Shown here: positions 21,151 to 34,093 of the stretch, in pieces
How positions within the stretch are numbered: position 1 is the stretch's first letter
Layout of the letters: every line of letters starts with the position of its first letter
NCBI GenBank assembly: GCA_037389465.1
Contig: JAZARR010000082.1
Span: 1 to 64,000 of the forward strand
Direction of reading: 5' to 3'
DNA length: 64,000 nt
Source of the DNA: Baylisascaris procyonis
Taxonomy: Eukaryota > Nematoda > Chromadorea > Rhabditida > Ascarididae
Position numbers and translations under genes: made by a program
The notes under the pieces: generated by a model
Told to the model about the DNA's origin: nothing
Database searches by the model: none
The model's input: the letters and a program-made list of their open reading frames with translations, nothing else

Positions 21151-22797
21151 AAGAGCAACGTTCTGAGCCACATTCAAAATATCTATTCAGATATAAAATA
21201 TCTATTCGAAATATCTACTTCACAAATTGGAGCCAAATTTCTATTAAGAGCCACGAAAGGTTTTTTGCTTGATGCAAAAATTATGCGAGGTGCTAATTTT
21301 TCTCACGTAAACTTTCTTACCTTGAACTTTTTTTATTCATATCAAGCATCACTTTTATTTATTCATTTTCCTTTCCTCAAGGGATCTTGACATCTAAGTT
21401 AGTTTTTTCAGTGTACAAAAATTCGATCTTTATATCCTCGATTTAAAGGTAATTTTCCGATTATTTTTCTTCTGAAATTATTAATCTTATGGTCACAAAC
21501 TCTTTTCTTTTTGGTAAATTCTTAGCGCTTAGTTTGAAATTGTTTACTGCTAACCAGAACATGCATCTTTGTTTTTAAATACTTTTCCGTTCACTTGAGA
21601 TCAATTCGAGCGTAGCAACTGTCTCCACATGCCTGGAAGACTTGTTTAATTCCGCCTTATAATGGGAATCCTTGATTAGTGTTGCATTTTGCTATTCACA
21701 TGTGTTGTTGAGTTTTTGATTCTCTCTTGAAATCGCTATAGCGTATTGTTCCATCTGTTATTTTTTTCCGATATTTATATGCTGTATCTTTTTAGCGTGT
21801 TGTGTATACGAATGAAGAGCACTTATTACTTTTCAACGTTTATTATCAGCAAAATCATTTTGCATATTTCTGAACATTTATGAATAATTTGCGATAAAAT
21901 ACTGTATTTAGTTTACACTAAAATATTGACGTATACCTTAGAAATTAGCTTATACCGTAGAAATTTGTTCAGCATTTAAAAAATGATGCCATTTAGATGG
22001 CCTCCAAAGAATCCGGCAAATCAAGGTTCGCTGATATTTGATCATGAGACTAGAGCTATGAAAAACTAGCTTCACCTGACATTTCATAATCTGACATTTT
22101 TCCGGCATTTTGCCAAAAGACGCGACATTTTTCCTTCATTCAACTCATAAAGTATCAGAGGGCTGTTGAATGCGCAAAATATCATAGATGAATGCGTTCT
22201 GTTTGGGAATAAACACTAATTGTTCGTAAAGAAGATGATTTTTACGATAAAAACCCATTCTATTTTTAAACTTACACTGAAATTTCCATTGCTCTCAATT
22301 TTCCGTCAGTCCTTCTAGCAATTTGCGAAAAGTCATAGCAACTTTTATTTATTCTGTTAGTGCAGGGAAGAATCAGTTGTTTATATATTTTATTTTCGCA
22401 TATCCTGTTAACATTTCAACATAAGTACTTGTATGTATTTATCTCCCATTTACACTTGTATGTATTTCCCGAGTACAGTTTGTTTTTTTCCACTTTCATG
22501 GTTTCCAATACACAATTTTATTGAAAACTCCTACAGAAATGCTCCAATTAGTCGTCGTCTATGTTTGCAAGTCGGTAATCAGTGCAGAATTTTGTGTTTT
22601 TTTTTGTTTTGCATCTAGTGACTGGAGAATTTTATTCTATATTGCATCGAGAGGTGAGTTGGGCGAGGCAAAATCTATTGTTTATATCATAGGACGATCA
22701 AATGATATCAGAACTGATTTGTGGATCGAGTATTATTGCCGACTTATGAAGAGCTGAATTGTGCAAAATCACAGGCGAACGCTCTAATATTTGTATG
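21151..22797. other. No recognisable gene
   Basis: AT-rich spacer without repeats of note, convincing exon or RNA gene. The frame at 22521-22757 is preceded by no clear acceptor and resembles nothing known. Confidence 0.5.
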
Positions 22798-22885
22798 CGC
22801 AAATGAGCGTTTCCCAATAATTGTTCCATATTTGCATATGCAAATTATCACTTCGCAATGGTTGTTTCATATTCATATATGATCC
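22798..22885. repeat. Degenerate two-copy repeat containing a palindromic octamer
   Basis: Two diverged units of about 42 bp (TTTCCCAATAATTGTTCCATAT and TTCGCAATGGTTGTTTCATAT) lie in tandem. At their boundary, 22830-22845, is the perfect palindrome ATTTGCATATGCAAAT, which contains the octamer ATGCAAAT on both strands. Known POU-homeodomain proteins bind that octamer; whether this copy is used is unknown. Confidence 0.4.
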
Positions 22886-22889
22886 ATAA

Positions 22890-25189
22890 CGGCTTTTCAT
22901 TTGGTTATTTTTGGTGAAAAATAAAGAAAACCATCTTGGTGATAACAACGTTCTTTGCAATCATTAGCTGCATCGTTTATAAAGCCCAATAAAAATGCAG
23001 TCACATACTCGTTTTAATGCAGCGGAAGAAACTTAACAATTTATTAGAATAGTGGCATATATCGGCATTAGTAGTATTGATTACGTAGAAGTACTTTATA
23101 GTAAGAGTGTCAGTGCCAATGACGTATGGTACAGATACAGTACGATACATTGCAATACAGTAACATCCGCAGGGATGAAACAGCTCTCGCAAGTGGAAAA
23201 AAAAGCATACGGTCGTTTATTTCATTGGCCAAAATTTTTCATATTTTTCTCTGAGCTTAGTCAGTGGTAGTGATTGGAGTATTCATGGCTGAACTATTCC
23301 AATTTTGCTCTCCTGTTGGATGAAATTGTATTTATCGAATATTCATTTCTTACGCCACTCCTGTACCATCTTCCCACTCCCTCCCTCTATCCCGTCTTTC
23401 CCATCATCGCTTAATATGCTCCAGAGAGGCTTTTTTTCAGAAAATTCACCCTGCCTAATAGTAATTGGCGGCATTCGTTAAACGCTCATAAAAATAGGCA
23501 TCGGTGAAATGAAGAGCGGGACGAGATGTTATAAAAAAAAATTGCTGCATCCTTGATTTCCATTTGAATATCTGCTTTGATGTTGTAACATTCTTTTTTT
23601 CCGTTTGGATATCTCTGCCTTCCGAAAGGTCGCTATAATGCCTGCTGCGTGCGTAATATATATGTGTTGACATGTTGGCTCCGCCTTATTCCCATCAAAG
23701 AAGGTGATAGCGAATAGGATACGAACTTCATTCTTCAAATACAGGCGTATACTGCCTATGATTTACACTTCTCATAACTTCCCCATCGCGCTACTCAGGC
23801 GCTGCTGTGTTAGCGTGCTATATGCGCTGTTCTCGCTTCATAGATTCATATTTTTTCAGCATATGGGGCTTTAAATTATTGGTATTCAAACTTCGTCAGT
23901 GGTGTTTGCAAATTACTGGCTCATTTTTTCACAGTGGGTGAACATAGGAGATCTAAAACTTATTTAACCACCTGAATAGTTTTGTTTGAATGCGCTTTGC
24001 AGATGAGGGCACTTGTATTAATTGTTTGTTTACCATACGCATCCTTGTTGGATTACTCTTGCAAGTCATGCACCTGAGTACCTCTTATCTACTAACCTAT
24101 TAACAATGTTGGCTTTAATTGCCCATTCGATGAAGTTTAACTCACTCATTCATTTCATACAGCTTAAGATGATTAAATAATACATTTGATTACTTATATA
24201 TTGATTTATCATCCAGTCAGTCGTCGTTAATTTTCCCCTATTCATATTAAGAAGATTTCTTGTCTCGAAATTAAAAATATTGAAGAACCAAAAAATCTTG
24301 GAGAATCGAGAATCGCATGCAAAAGAAGTTGGGTTTAATAATTTCAGAGGCAAGAACAGGGTCGAATCCTCTGAATGTTAAGATAAGTGAGATCATTCCT
24401 ACAAAATAGACAGTTGCTTAAAATTTACTATTTTATGTGCCAGTGACGTGCACTGTTTATCACTTAGTATTCTCAAATTCTCCTGAAATGCAAGTTGAGG
24501 TTTTCATGCGTCCCTGAAAAGTTACATTTGCAAAGCGCGTGTAGCAGCGTCATATCGTGCATGTGTTTGCGTCTGTCTTCCGGCCTGTCTACCCAGTTGT
24601 TTCACCTTAGAAGCTGTATAAGCCACATAGTTAGAAGGTTTAATGCTATGACAATATGCTACATATTGATCGCCTGTAATATTTTCGTGCTGATATCTCA
24701 GCTTTGGAGGAAGTTATAGATATCCTTATGATTTAAGAAGATCTGCATGCAATTTAATTTGATCGATTTTCATTTCGAATCGATCGAATCGCAGACAAAC
24801 GTATATTTTGCAGATTATTACGATAGACCAAATTAATTTTATAACATTACAGTATTATTTCTCATCTTTTGTCGTTTTTGATGTCCTGTAGAAATAGTTG
24901 GTGAGATAAGCAGAATGCAAAAAGCGCTATTGTGTTAGCTGCACTAGCACGTTTCCCATTACATTTCTAGTCTATTTTCAGGTTCTTTGAGTAATATTAT
25001 GTGTCATTTGTTAGCATTTCTTATCTTCTTAGGGGAAATGAAAAACCACTTAAAACAATATACTCGATAGTTGCTTCATTTTTTGACTAAGAGCACTGAA
25101 AAAAACATTTATATATCCTCACAATAGATGAAGCTAATGAATTGAAAGATACTACTCCCACATTATTTGCTATATTTTCTTACTTTAGA
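22890..25189. other. No recognisable gene; one dispersed repeat fragment
   Basis: A pyrimidine-rich tract lies at 23353-23410. At about 24522-24620, GCAAAGCGCGTG followed by GTCTGTCTTCCGGCCTGTCT matches the 5' landmark of the dispersed repeat family on +. No 3' landmark was recognised after it. The remainder is AT-rich with short frames only. Confidence 0.4.
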
Positions 25190-25422
25190 CGTTATTAATT
25201 TTTTGCATCTCAATGTATCTTTGCATCCCATTAAGTTATACTAATATTTTTTTAATGCGCCTTCATCAGCATATTGAAATATTACTCACACAAAATACAT
25301 TAGTCATTTCATCTTCTCTCAAAGTTTGCATATATGTAAAATGCAAGCAAATATTTGTTGTGTGGATGGATGCGATTGATGTTGACGACGTTTCTGAGGA
25401 TTCAAAAAAAGAGGAGCAGTAA
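25190..25422 (+). CDS. Candidate terminal exon with an acidic tail, unrecognised
   Basis: A good acceptor (TTTTCTTACTTTAG, ending at 25189) is followed by about 77 codons open in phase 0 to a TAA. The first half is hydrophobic, possibly membrane-spanning. The end is strongly acidic and lysine-rich (DAIDVDDVSEDSKKEEQ), a composition unusual for chance sequence here. An AATAAA occurs soon after the stop (25450-25456 region, GAATAAAATG). No upstream exon could be linked and no family was recognised. Confidence 0.25.
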
Positions 25423-28400
25423 TTGGCAGATGCACCATTAGCTGATGTGAATAAAATGGATAATTTATGATTTACTGCGTTCTAAACAACTAAATCACTT
25501 TCATTGTCAAACCTGCGCACTTCGTTATTCCCTTCTCGTCTGTCATCACTCCCTTAACCACTGCCTTTTAAGCGTACCTGGCGCTGTGAGGCGCATATAA
25601 GGTGTAACAAATGGATTACCTTGAAAAAAAAAACGTAAATTGATGACGCATTTTTATTGCTTCAACTGACACTCAAGAATTTCATTGAATTCTTCGTTGA
25701 CATTCTCCTTCGATAGTAATGGCAATTTTATCAACTTATTTTCTCATTTCGATATAACCGCTGAAATAAATATCTGAATAATTTTGAAGTGATTAATGGA
25801 GGTGGAATTAGCAGTTTTTTAAAAGATTAAATCAACATTTTCGTGAAGGATGAAAATAATTTTTTTAAAACTTTTCTATAAGAACAAAGGAATCCATGAT
25901 TTCAGGCAAAACAAACAGATTGGGCCAATTGTGGGCCATTTTCGCAGAAACCTGAAAAAAACACTTCAAAATCGTAGATTTCATACGAATTGGACTGCAC
26001 TAAATTGATGATCACCATGATCCGTACGTTGATCTCTAACCACCGACTTCTATTTTCGTAAAAAAAGTATTTTTCGTAAAAAAAAGGTATTAACGAGTAC
26101 ATTAATCTGACCTGGAATATAAATAGTCAACGGAAGTGGATTGGTCAACAAAAACGAAATTCGAGAATTTTGTGTACGAAATTTTATATAAATATTTTTT
26201 TTTAGCATTTTTTAATTTCACAAACATTTACAAAGCAACTAAAATTTTTGAAGATGAGAACTCGCTGAATATGCTCATTAGAAGGATGAGGAAAATTATT
26301 TGCAATTTGAACTTTGAAAAGAGTCTTTTTTGATTTATTCATCCGAGATGTCATGTAATTTGATATTGGCATGCCTCAACATCTGAAAATGAAGTGGTTT
26401 GTCAAAAGCAAATAAAAGTTTTAAAAGCACGGCATATATGGCTTATTGAAATCTCCTTGTTGATTAATTTTGCTGTTATAAATTCAGACCTTATTTGTTG
26501 AGTTTATTTGACTTCCTATTCGTTTCTCCTCTATTCACTGAATGTTACACAACATAGTTCATTACTAAATTTCCGCAGTGCTTTCACTCTGATCTCATAT
26601 TGAAAACTGAATTCATATCAGTAAGCTTCTGCTTATAGTTCATCGGAGGAGGGGCACGATGATGTGATTGGAGGCGGAAGGGGAACGAGAGAAATCTTCA
26701 TTTAATTTTTCTTTCATTTCTTAATAACACTTTATTATTAGTGCTACTTTAAAAAGCATACATTGTCTTATCTCATGCATCTCATTTTAACTTGCACATT
26801 ATGTTTCCGAAGTAACTCACGTGATTGTCTTATTTCGTTACAAATACACATATTAAATTTCACTTTCTTTAATTTCTATCTGTTTCGTCAAAATTTTTGC
26901 ACCGTTTATCATCTGAGTACAATACTATACAATATCTTCGGTATTTGATATGTTTACTTAGGAACCTTTACCTATTTCTATACTGTCTTCTGTTAAGACA
27001 ATCGACTCCATCACATTGAACGCCGCATAATTGTTCTGCTAAATACAATAAACTTTGTAAGCATATTGTAAGCTCATAGAGCTAGTTTAATACTGCTTAG
27101 AACATGCATCATAATAAAGTTTCTAAACAGTGCGTAACGAATTGTTTTGTGCAGCTTAAATGGTAGGTTGTTGGATCGAACAGTGATGGAAAGTTGTCTC
27201 TTTATATCGAAATCAATAAAAAATTCTCATATAGTAATAAGAAATTATCAATTTTCCCAAACTAATGAAAAATTCTCGTAGTTCCCGAACGACGAAAAAT
27301 TCTTTTTCTCCGCGAAATTTGTTCCATACGTATTAGAGAGACTTTAATCATAGAGTTAATCTTTTTCTCAGAGTGGTTTGCGTTTTAACCCATCACATTA
27401 TCGCATACGTTTAAGTACTTCCCGGTTTCAGCATCTTTTTTTTGCATTGTTCTGAATGTAATCGAGCGCATTAGCTCTAACATTTACAAACTCTGAAATC
27501 TCACTGTGTATATCGACGAAATAAAAGTTGCAAGTTTGGATTGGAAGAAACAATATGAGGAAAATCTTTATCCATGCGCGTAAAATACGCAGTGGTATTA
27601 GATAGGATTATCCATGTAGTATCAGCAGTTCATTCAGAATCGTTCAAGTCTATTGATGACATACTTGTTCTATAAACTGCTACGTCATTACTCTAAATGG
27701 TAATAGTAGCAGGTTGCTTTCAACTAATCTATGCTGTGCTTAAAGATAGAATAAGGAAGTATAGGAATAGAACTGTTTACAGGATTGCTGTCATTTAAAA
27801 AATGTTACCACTTCAAATAATCTCAGAAAAATGTTTGAATTTTTCATTTGAATGTTATTACCGATGAAATAAGTAATGGTAGTTTGTATAACCGCTGTGC
27901 TGCCGACAATTATCACCCAACTGAAGCAAAATTTATATTTCAGACTGCATCAATACGTTTACAATTGCATATAACCCAATGCTTTATTTTTGTATCGACT
28001 ATTCTGGCACTGATTAATGTTCGTTTTGGAAAATTCTTTTCAAGCCGCACATTTTCCAACTTCTGTAGTGTTTGAAAAAATTTTTCAATTTCTATGGAAT
28101 TTCTTCTGATTGTTTATTTTACCATTGTCTTTTCCGTTCCCTTCTTCACTAGAACAAGGTATCTTACGGAAGGAAAGGATGTGCAAAGGATTTGGGGAGG
28201 TCATCGCTATTACAGAGATATTCCAGTGGAGGCTTAAATTCCAAGAAATGTAATCTTTAGCAATATTTCGGCCACCTAATGCATTTTTCCGTTGAGTGTA
28301 ATGAGGAAAAATTTATTCCTTATTGGTCATAATTTATAAAAATTGTATCATAACTTGGAGTTAACACCAATGTGAGTGACAGGTAAATAACACTATGTGT

Positions 28401-29994
28401 TTGTCGCATTTCATTCTTGCATTTTAATGTCCCACCTTAATCATGAAGTGATTTCTTTCGACAATTAAATTAATAAGCATGATGGAATCAATACCGTTTC
28501 TCGATATTTCACTTATATTGCTGGGATGAAATAGTTTTCATAATCGTTCATCATTTCCCAAAAAAACAATTTCCATTATTCATACTTCTGGAATAGGCGT
28601 TGAAACATTTTCTCAATTTTAAATATGCTCAGAAAATGTTTATTTCTTTTTAAAATCATTTGACATCGCCATTTATGTCTAACTCATTGAATCCATTTTC
28701 GTTGATAAACGATGATGAAAGCAGTATTCATTTCACATCTCCTAAAGCAGTGAAAGATAATTATTGTTGTTGTTGCTATGACAAAGATTGTTGCTGAATA
28801 TTCACAATACTTTTTGGCTAGAAAATAGCTTTAACTAAGCGAGTAGGAGGGAGGAAATTCTATTATAGATTACATAGAGATTAAGCAATTGAACGCTGAA
28901 ATATGAGAAGCTACAAATGAAGAGCAGATGTAGAGTGAGCAATTCGATCAAAAGACACCCAGGAGAATAAATATGAGACGATGTGCGAGATTATTATAGC
29001 TTATAAATGGAAAAGAGGACGAGATGGAGGACAGTGATGAAAGTTCATTGATCTTATGAAATGAGAATGCATGAAAACGATTGGTAACTCTCATAAAAAC
29101 GACTGGTACTCTATCTTGTAGAGAGGAGGTAAAGGCTGACGAGGAAAGGCGATAACCAAGTTGCTTTTTATATGTGAATAATCAATTTCTTCGGCGATGG
29201 ATTACAAAAGGGGTTGAAAAATTGTCTCAAAGGGAACACGGAACACTTACAACTTTTCGTTTCACTAATTACTTTTCAGCTTAAATTCTGCCCTCTTTTC
29301 CCTTGAATGTTGTATAATTTACTGAACCCATTCTACAACGCTTGAGTGAATGGAATTTCATTGCTCATTATGAATAATCCCTGTTCTTCGCTTTCCCTTC
29401 GAGAATTTGGGAAAAGTACCTTAACAGATCTGGCAAGTTGTGACTTAGAAGTGGAGAGGGGGGAGGGTTGAAGAAAGATGGATAAAGCAATGAAACAGAT
29501 GAAAACGGATTGCATAAAAAGAGAGTGATGTGCATTTGTTTGTTCAAATCGAACGCCAAAGCGGCTAGCTAATTAGGCGGGTGTGACGACATCATTCGCC
29601 ATGCGAGCGAACATCGCTGAAATCATTGATGGCGATCGTTCGAGAATGTCGATTTTATGTTCACTCTTTTGCTTCTTGTTTCCTGTAGAATAGTTTGCAT
29701 TGGTGCCTTATTTGCCTTGATTTGAATTGCTGCACAACAGAATTCATTCAACTCAATAGCTGCATCATTTTTTCCCGCTCTTCATACTGATATGCTGTGA
29801 TAAGCTCATGTAATGTGATAAGTTTATATATGTGCAAACTGCGTTCGAATTACTACACTTCAGCGACTATAGCGTCCACATTGAAAGGAACGATTTTATT
29901 TACGAAAAAGTTTGGATAAAATAGCTAACTCTGTGAAAACAATTACGTTTTTGAAAGGGAATTTCACTAGAAATCAGATCTTTCTGTGTCCTAG
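25423..29994. other. No recognisable gene; purine-rich patches
   Basis: Largely AT-rich. G and A rich patches lie at 26645-26695, 28840-29140 and 29447-29480. Within the second, AAAACGATTGGTAACTCTCAT and AAAACGACTGGTACTCTATC form a diverged tandem pair at about 29073-29115. No convincing exon was found. Confidence 0.45.
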
Positions 29995-30055
29995 CACACA
30001 AAATATTATTTATATCAACGAAGTCGGTGTGGAAATTGGCGAACAGCTGAGTGAA
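29995..30055 (+). CDS. Candidate 61-nt internal exon, unrecognised
   Basis: A strong acceptor (TCTTTCTGTGTCCTAG) and a donor (GAA then gtgaga) bound a segment open only in one frame, entering in phase 2 and leaving in phase 0. It encodes TQNIIYINEVGVEIGEQLSE, which reads like real protein. The next plausible exon at 31668 enters in phase 2, so the two cannot be joined directly; a missing exon between them would be needed. Confidence 0.27.
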
Positions 30056-31667
30056 GTGAGATATCCAATTTGCTTATTTGTTTCACATTTCTTCCAGTTT
30101 CGCTTAGTTTCTAAGCTTACATGTCCTAAGGAAGCGATAATGAAAGGGTTTCGTAATTTGTCAAAGGCTTTTTAAATAGATGTTGAGTGGGTCACATCAT
30201 TAGCCAGTGCAATTTATTAATTTGTTTCTTCTATAGAATTGGATGGCTCAAAGATCTGTATTTTATTGATTGCACGATCTCTTTAAAGCGAAAATCTCTA
30301 TTATCCTCTATGTTGATTATATTTCAGAGCTGTTAGGCACAACGAAGAAGATGACCGACGAAGTGTAATTACTCTCATCGAAATCGGTGAATGCGTGATT
30401 GCTTATGTATCAATGTAGGTTATTGTCTGGGAAGTCCTTATTCATAAAGAGTAGGTTAATATTACTGTATTCTGTTGGAAATTGAAGCCCTGGGGTTCAT
30501 ATTTGAGCAATGTTTGCGAACAGCATGTTTACTGAATGCAAATGTCATGAAAAACACCTCTGATCTTAATATCCGAGTTGTTCACTCCACGAGTCAAGGT
30601 ACTTCCTATAACTATGAAAATGTTCATCATGGTCTAATAAATTATCGAAATCCTGTTTAGATGGTGGCGTATATGTGAAACTTTTTTACTGAAAATGCCT
30701 TATTTACACTCATTTAACTATTACGTCACTGCATGCTGGTGCTGATAAAAAAGTAGTGATAGAAAACATTTAGCCAGAGCAGCATAAAATGATCAGTGTT
30801 TAATCAAATCAGCCTAGTATAAGCAGTCTCATTGTTCGATCGAATCGGTACTGAATAAGATTTAGTCAAATCGGTAGTGAATAAGTCAATATACAGTAAG
30901 TTTTAGTAGAGGATCCGTTTTGCGTTTGGCTAGATAAGCACGGAATATGTTTCAGTGTTTAGCCACTTCATTCTGAAATAATTGCAGTGCTTAGTCAAGT
31001 GGGCAAAGAATAAGTTTCAGCACTCTACTGTTTCAGAAAAGAATCTATACAAGTGTTATAAATCTGGGAAAATCTTTTGTTGTGCTGTAAAATGTGGAGT
31101 GAAATCAGTGATTTGTTGTTAAGTGTGATGAATTTTTATTCTCAGTAATAGAAAAGTCGGCTTCTTTTTTCAATGTGGAGTCGATTGTTAAAGTATATGA
31201 AGAAGGGAAATGAAACTAAAATCATTATGCAGCTGAGTTGAGAACGGTATTAGGAAGAATGAATTTATATGTATTTTTGGACTGCGAAATTGCATTGACT
31301 GCTGCTGAAACACGAGGGTTGCTGAAAACTATCGAGAGAGAAAAAGAAAGAAAGTTGCTGAACATTATATATAGAGAGAAAGAAAGTTTCTTAACACTAT
31401 AGTTTGTGCGCAGTTGTAGAGATTCAGATGGATAGGAAATGTTTGCAATCTGTTGGCAAATTTCTGAAGAAATCAAATTCGGATTCTGTTGCATATCTTG
31501 CTATGAAAGTGGTCGAAATGTGAAATATTTGTTTACGTTTTGACACAATGACAAACTTACTGATTTAATTGCTTGACTAAAAATAAAATAAAGATAATAA
31601 TTGTAATCAGTGATTATATTCCACGTTGTGAACTGTACAAATGTCAAATCGCTTTATTGTTCTTCAG
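30056..31667. other. No resolved gene; degenerate tandem repeats
   Basis: A splice-bounded candidate (after TATATTTCAG at about 30327) encodes AVRHNEEDDRRSVITLIEI but its phase fits neither neighbour. Degenerate repeats built on TTAGTCAAATCGGTAGTGAA and GAATAAG lie at about 30780-31025, and a two-copy AGAAAGTTGCTGAACATTAT repeat at about 31319-31400. Confidence 0.3.
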
Positions 31668-31797
31668 GAAAAACGGTGGGCATGTATTGCACAATTCAAC
31701 GAGTGAGATAAGCACAATGAAGACGAGTCTCTATTCACAGGATGATTATGCTTGTTATGCAGCACCACAATTCACAAATCGCAACGGTGTCCTAGAG
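31668..31797 (+). CDS. Candidate exon of an unrecognised gene, part 1
   Basis: An acceptor (TTGTTCTTCAG) and a donor (CTAGAG then gttgct) enclose 130 nt, entering in phase 2 and leaving in phase 0. The peptide begins KNGGHVLHNSTSEISTMKTS and ends TNRNGVLE, of ordinary soluble-protein composition, with one N-S-T glycosylation-type triplet. It joins in phase to the exon at 33462. I do not recognise the protein. Upstream exons are unknown. Confidence 0.35.
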
Positions 31798-33461
31798 GTT
31801 GCTAAATTTATTGTAAAATAAGCGTAAATAATTTTCAGCTGCTATCATTCTAGCATTCAGTTAACGTTTAACTGATGCTTTAAAAGAAGCCCTCAATAAT
31901 AATGACCGTGCTGACCGCAAATATAGCAGTACTATAATTTGAAAGTATGGAAATTAAAGTTTCTAATATGTTGTGCATGGATAATGCCTTCAAATTTCAA
32001 CCGCAAATTTTATGAATCTTTTATAAAATTGTATAAAAAGTGCAACCATTAGTCAATTTTCCTCGTTGTCAGTAAGTTTGGCGCCTGTTATTAAGTTGGG
32101 AACGTAGCAGAAGGTGAACAAAATAATTACTGTAATATGTGATTTTGTGGAGGAATGATGTGCCTCATTTTGTGATAAAACGTAATGAAACAATTCATTT
32201 TAGCATATGGAAGCGCTCAATTTGCGTAGTTTATACTTCTTTTTGTCAAAATGATATCAAAAGCTCCTAAGGGCATAAACTTCAAAAATTCTCTTTCAAA
32301 TGCATGTAAGGAGAAGCCCGAAGCTGCAATTACAGAATGTTGGCGAGTATAAACTACATCATGAGGTAACCCGTATACTAACGCAGTCTTTATCTACAAA
32401 CCTCGCAAGAAATTCTAGTAGAGAAAGTAACATGTCAGTTTTTTCCCTAGTACTCAAACACTGACCTAGCATATGCGGTAGGTATTTTATGAGAGGGAGG
32501 AGAGAAGGATACAAGTGGAGAGAGCAGGATGGGTGATGAAACAACGGTGACGAAAAGTCGTCTTCGAAGTTATGAATCCCAAACGATGTAGAATCGAAAA
32601 AAAAACTGCATATTTCCATAAGTTTCATTTTTTTTTTCAAAAATTTGATCTCTATGATGATATTTGCAGAGAAAATTTCAAACAAAATTTACAGCGGAAC
32701 CGGATGGACAAATAATTTTTTCTTCACAAGCTTATTGTAAGAGTCAATCTTAAGGGATACATCCGCTCATTATAGTGTTGAATTAGTCAAGGACAGTCTC
32801 GTCTCAGGAAACAGCTAATTATTTTTCCGCTTTATGAAGGAAACTTTCAGCAGTGAAATATTTCTGTGCTAAAGGCAGTGAATGCAATTAAGTGCAAAAA
32901 CAATTTAAAATTAAATGAAACTGAAAGAAATTTATACGCCATCAATTCACTTGATTGCGCTATCTCTTATGTTTTGTTGACGACTAATTTCAATAGCTTT
33001 ATTCACATCCATTCAAGTATGTTTGAAAAAAAGGAATGTGTGCCAAGGCTAAATGGGCATTTGCAATAGAACCTACTCTCCCCCCCCCTTAATTTCTACA
33101 ATGGATATTAAACTCTCATCTTCCATCCTCATCCAAATACCGCCGATGATATTTTATGAAATCATTCTGAGCTAAAGATGGAATGAGATACAGGCTAATT
33201 TCAAAAAACTTGCACCGAAATTACATACGTGGGATGCAATCGAATACCGAATTAATTGATGCCTCGTATAAAAGCTATATAAATCCAATCACCTAAGTTT
33301 GTAATTATTTCGTTATTATTTCAAGGAAAGAGCATAATCACTTTACGTCGTGCTTGCACACAGTTCCCTCTTATGTCATTCACTTAGGCAAATATTCCAT
33401 CGATTTCAATTCGAAACTAGGGCTGATACAACGATCACTGCCTCATTCACAGTCATTACAG

Positions 33462-33571
33462 GACTCGTACGTTTCGGCTAGCGGAGTGGTTGTCAATAAT
33501 AAAGGTGGTACCACCGGTCGACCTAGCAGTGATCTTTATCTACCTCGCAAGCGAAGGAAACCCAAAACAGG
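33462..33571 (+). CDS. Candidate exon of an unrecognised gene, part 2, basic patch
   Basis: An acceptor (CATTCACAGTCATTACAG) is followed by 110 nt open in phase 0 to a good donor (ACAGG then gtgagc), leaving in phase 2. The peptide begins DSYVSASGVVVNNKGGTTGR and ends with LPRKRRKPKT, a basic cluster like a nuclear localisation or juxtamembrane signal. GC content rises clearly over the exon. The frame is also open upstream to 33354, so an earlier acceptor (TCATTCACTTAG) is possible. Together with 31668-31797 it is the best unassigned gene on + between the telomere and the peptidase. Confidence 0.42.
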
Positions 33572-34093
33572 GTGAGCGCTTGCGTTTTTTTTTTTGTTGC
33601 TATATTGTGCAGTAATTTTGCCTAATTAGATTATGCTTCCGTACATCACTGTAAACATTAATGCGTTGTTTATGAGTAGCAGTAAATTTCAACGCTTAGT
33701 GATTGAAGTAACTTTACGAGGTGTGTTGATTACTATGTTGGCTACGGATTTACTTTTTTTTTTAACTTCCCAAAAATCTTTGAGAGTTTGCCTACTTCTG
33801 CTTTGCTTAGAGTAAAGATATCCATGTGAGTTAATACCTCATCAGGTGTACTTATTGCAGGCGAATGACTGGTAAAAGTATATAGACGATCCAAGGAATG
33901 ATGAATATATTACATCACAATAGTGTTGTTGAGGAAAGAAAAAAAGAAGTGCACTAATAAATAAAGGAAACAATAATTGTGACGAAAATAATACTAATCC
34001 CTATTAAAACATATGTAGTGAAGCACTGACCATCTATCACACTGATAAATCCGGCACTTTTATGACCAAATAAGACAAGAATTGTCCTTGCAT

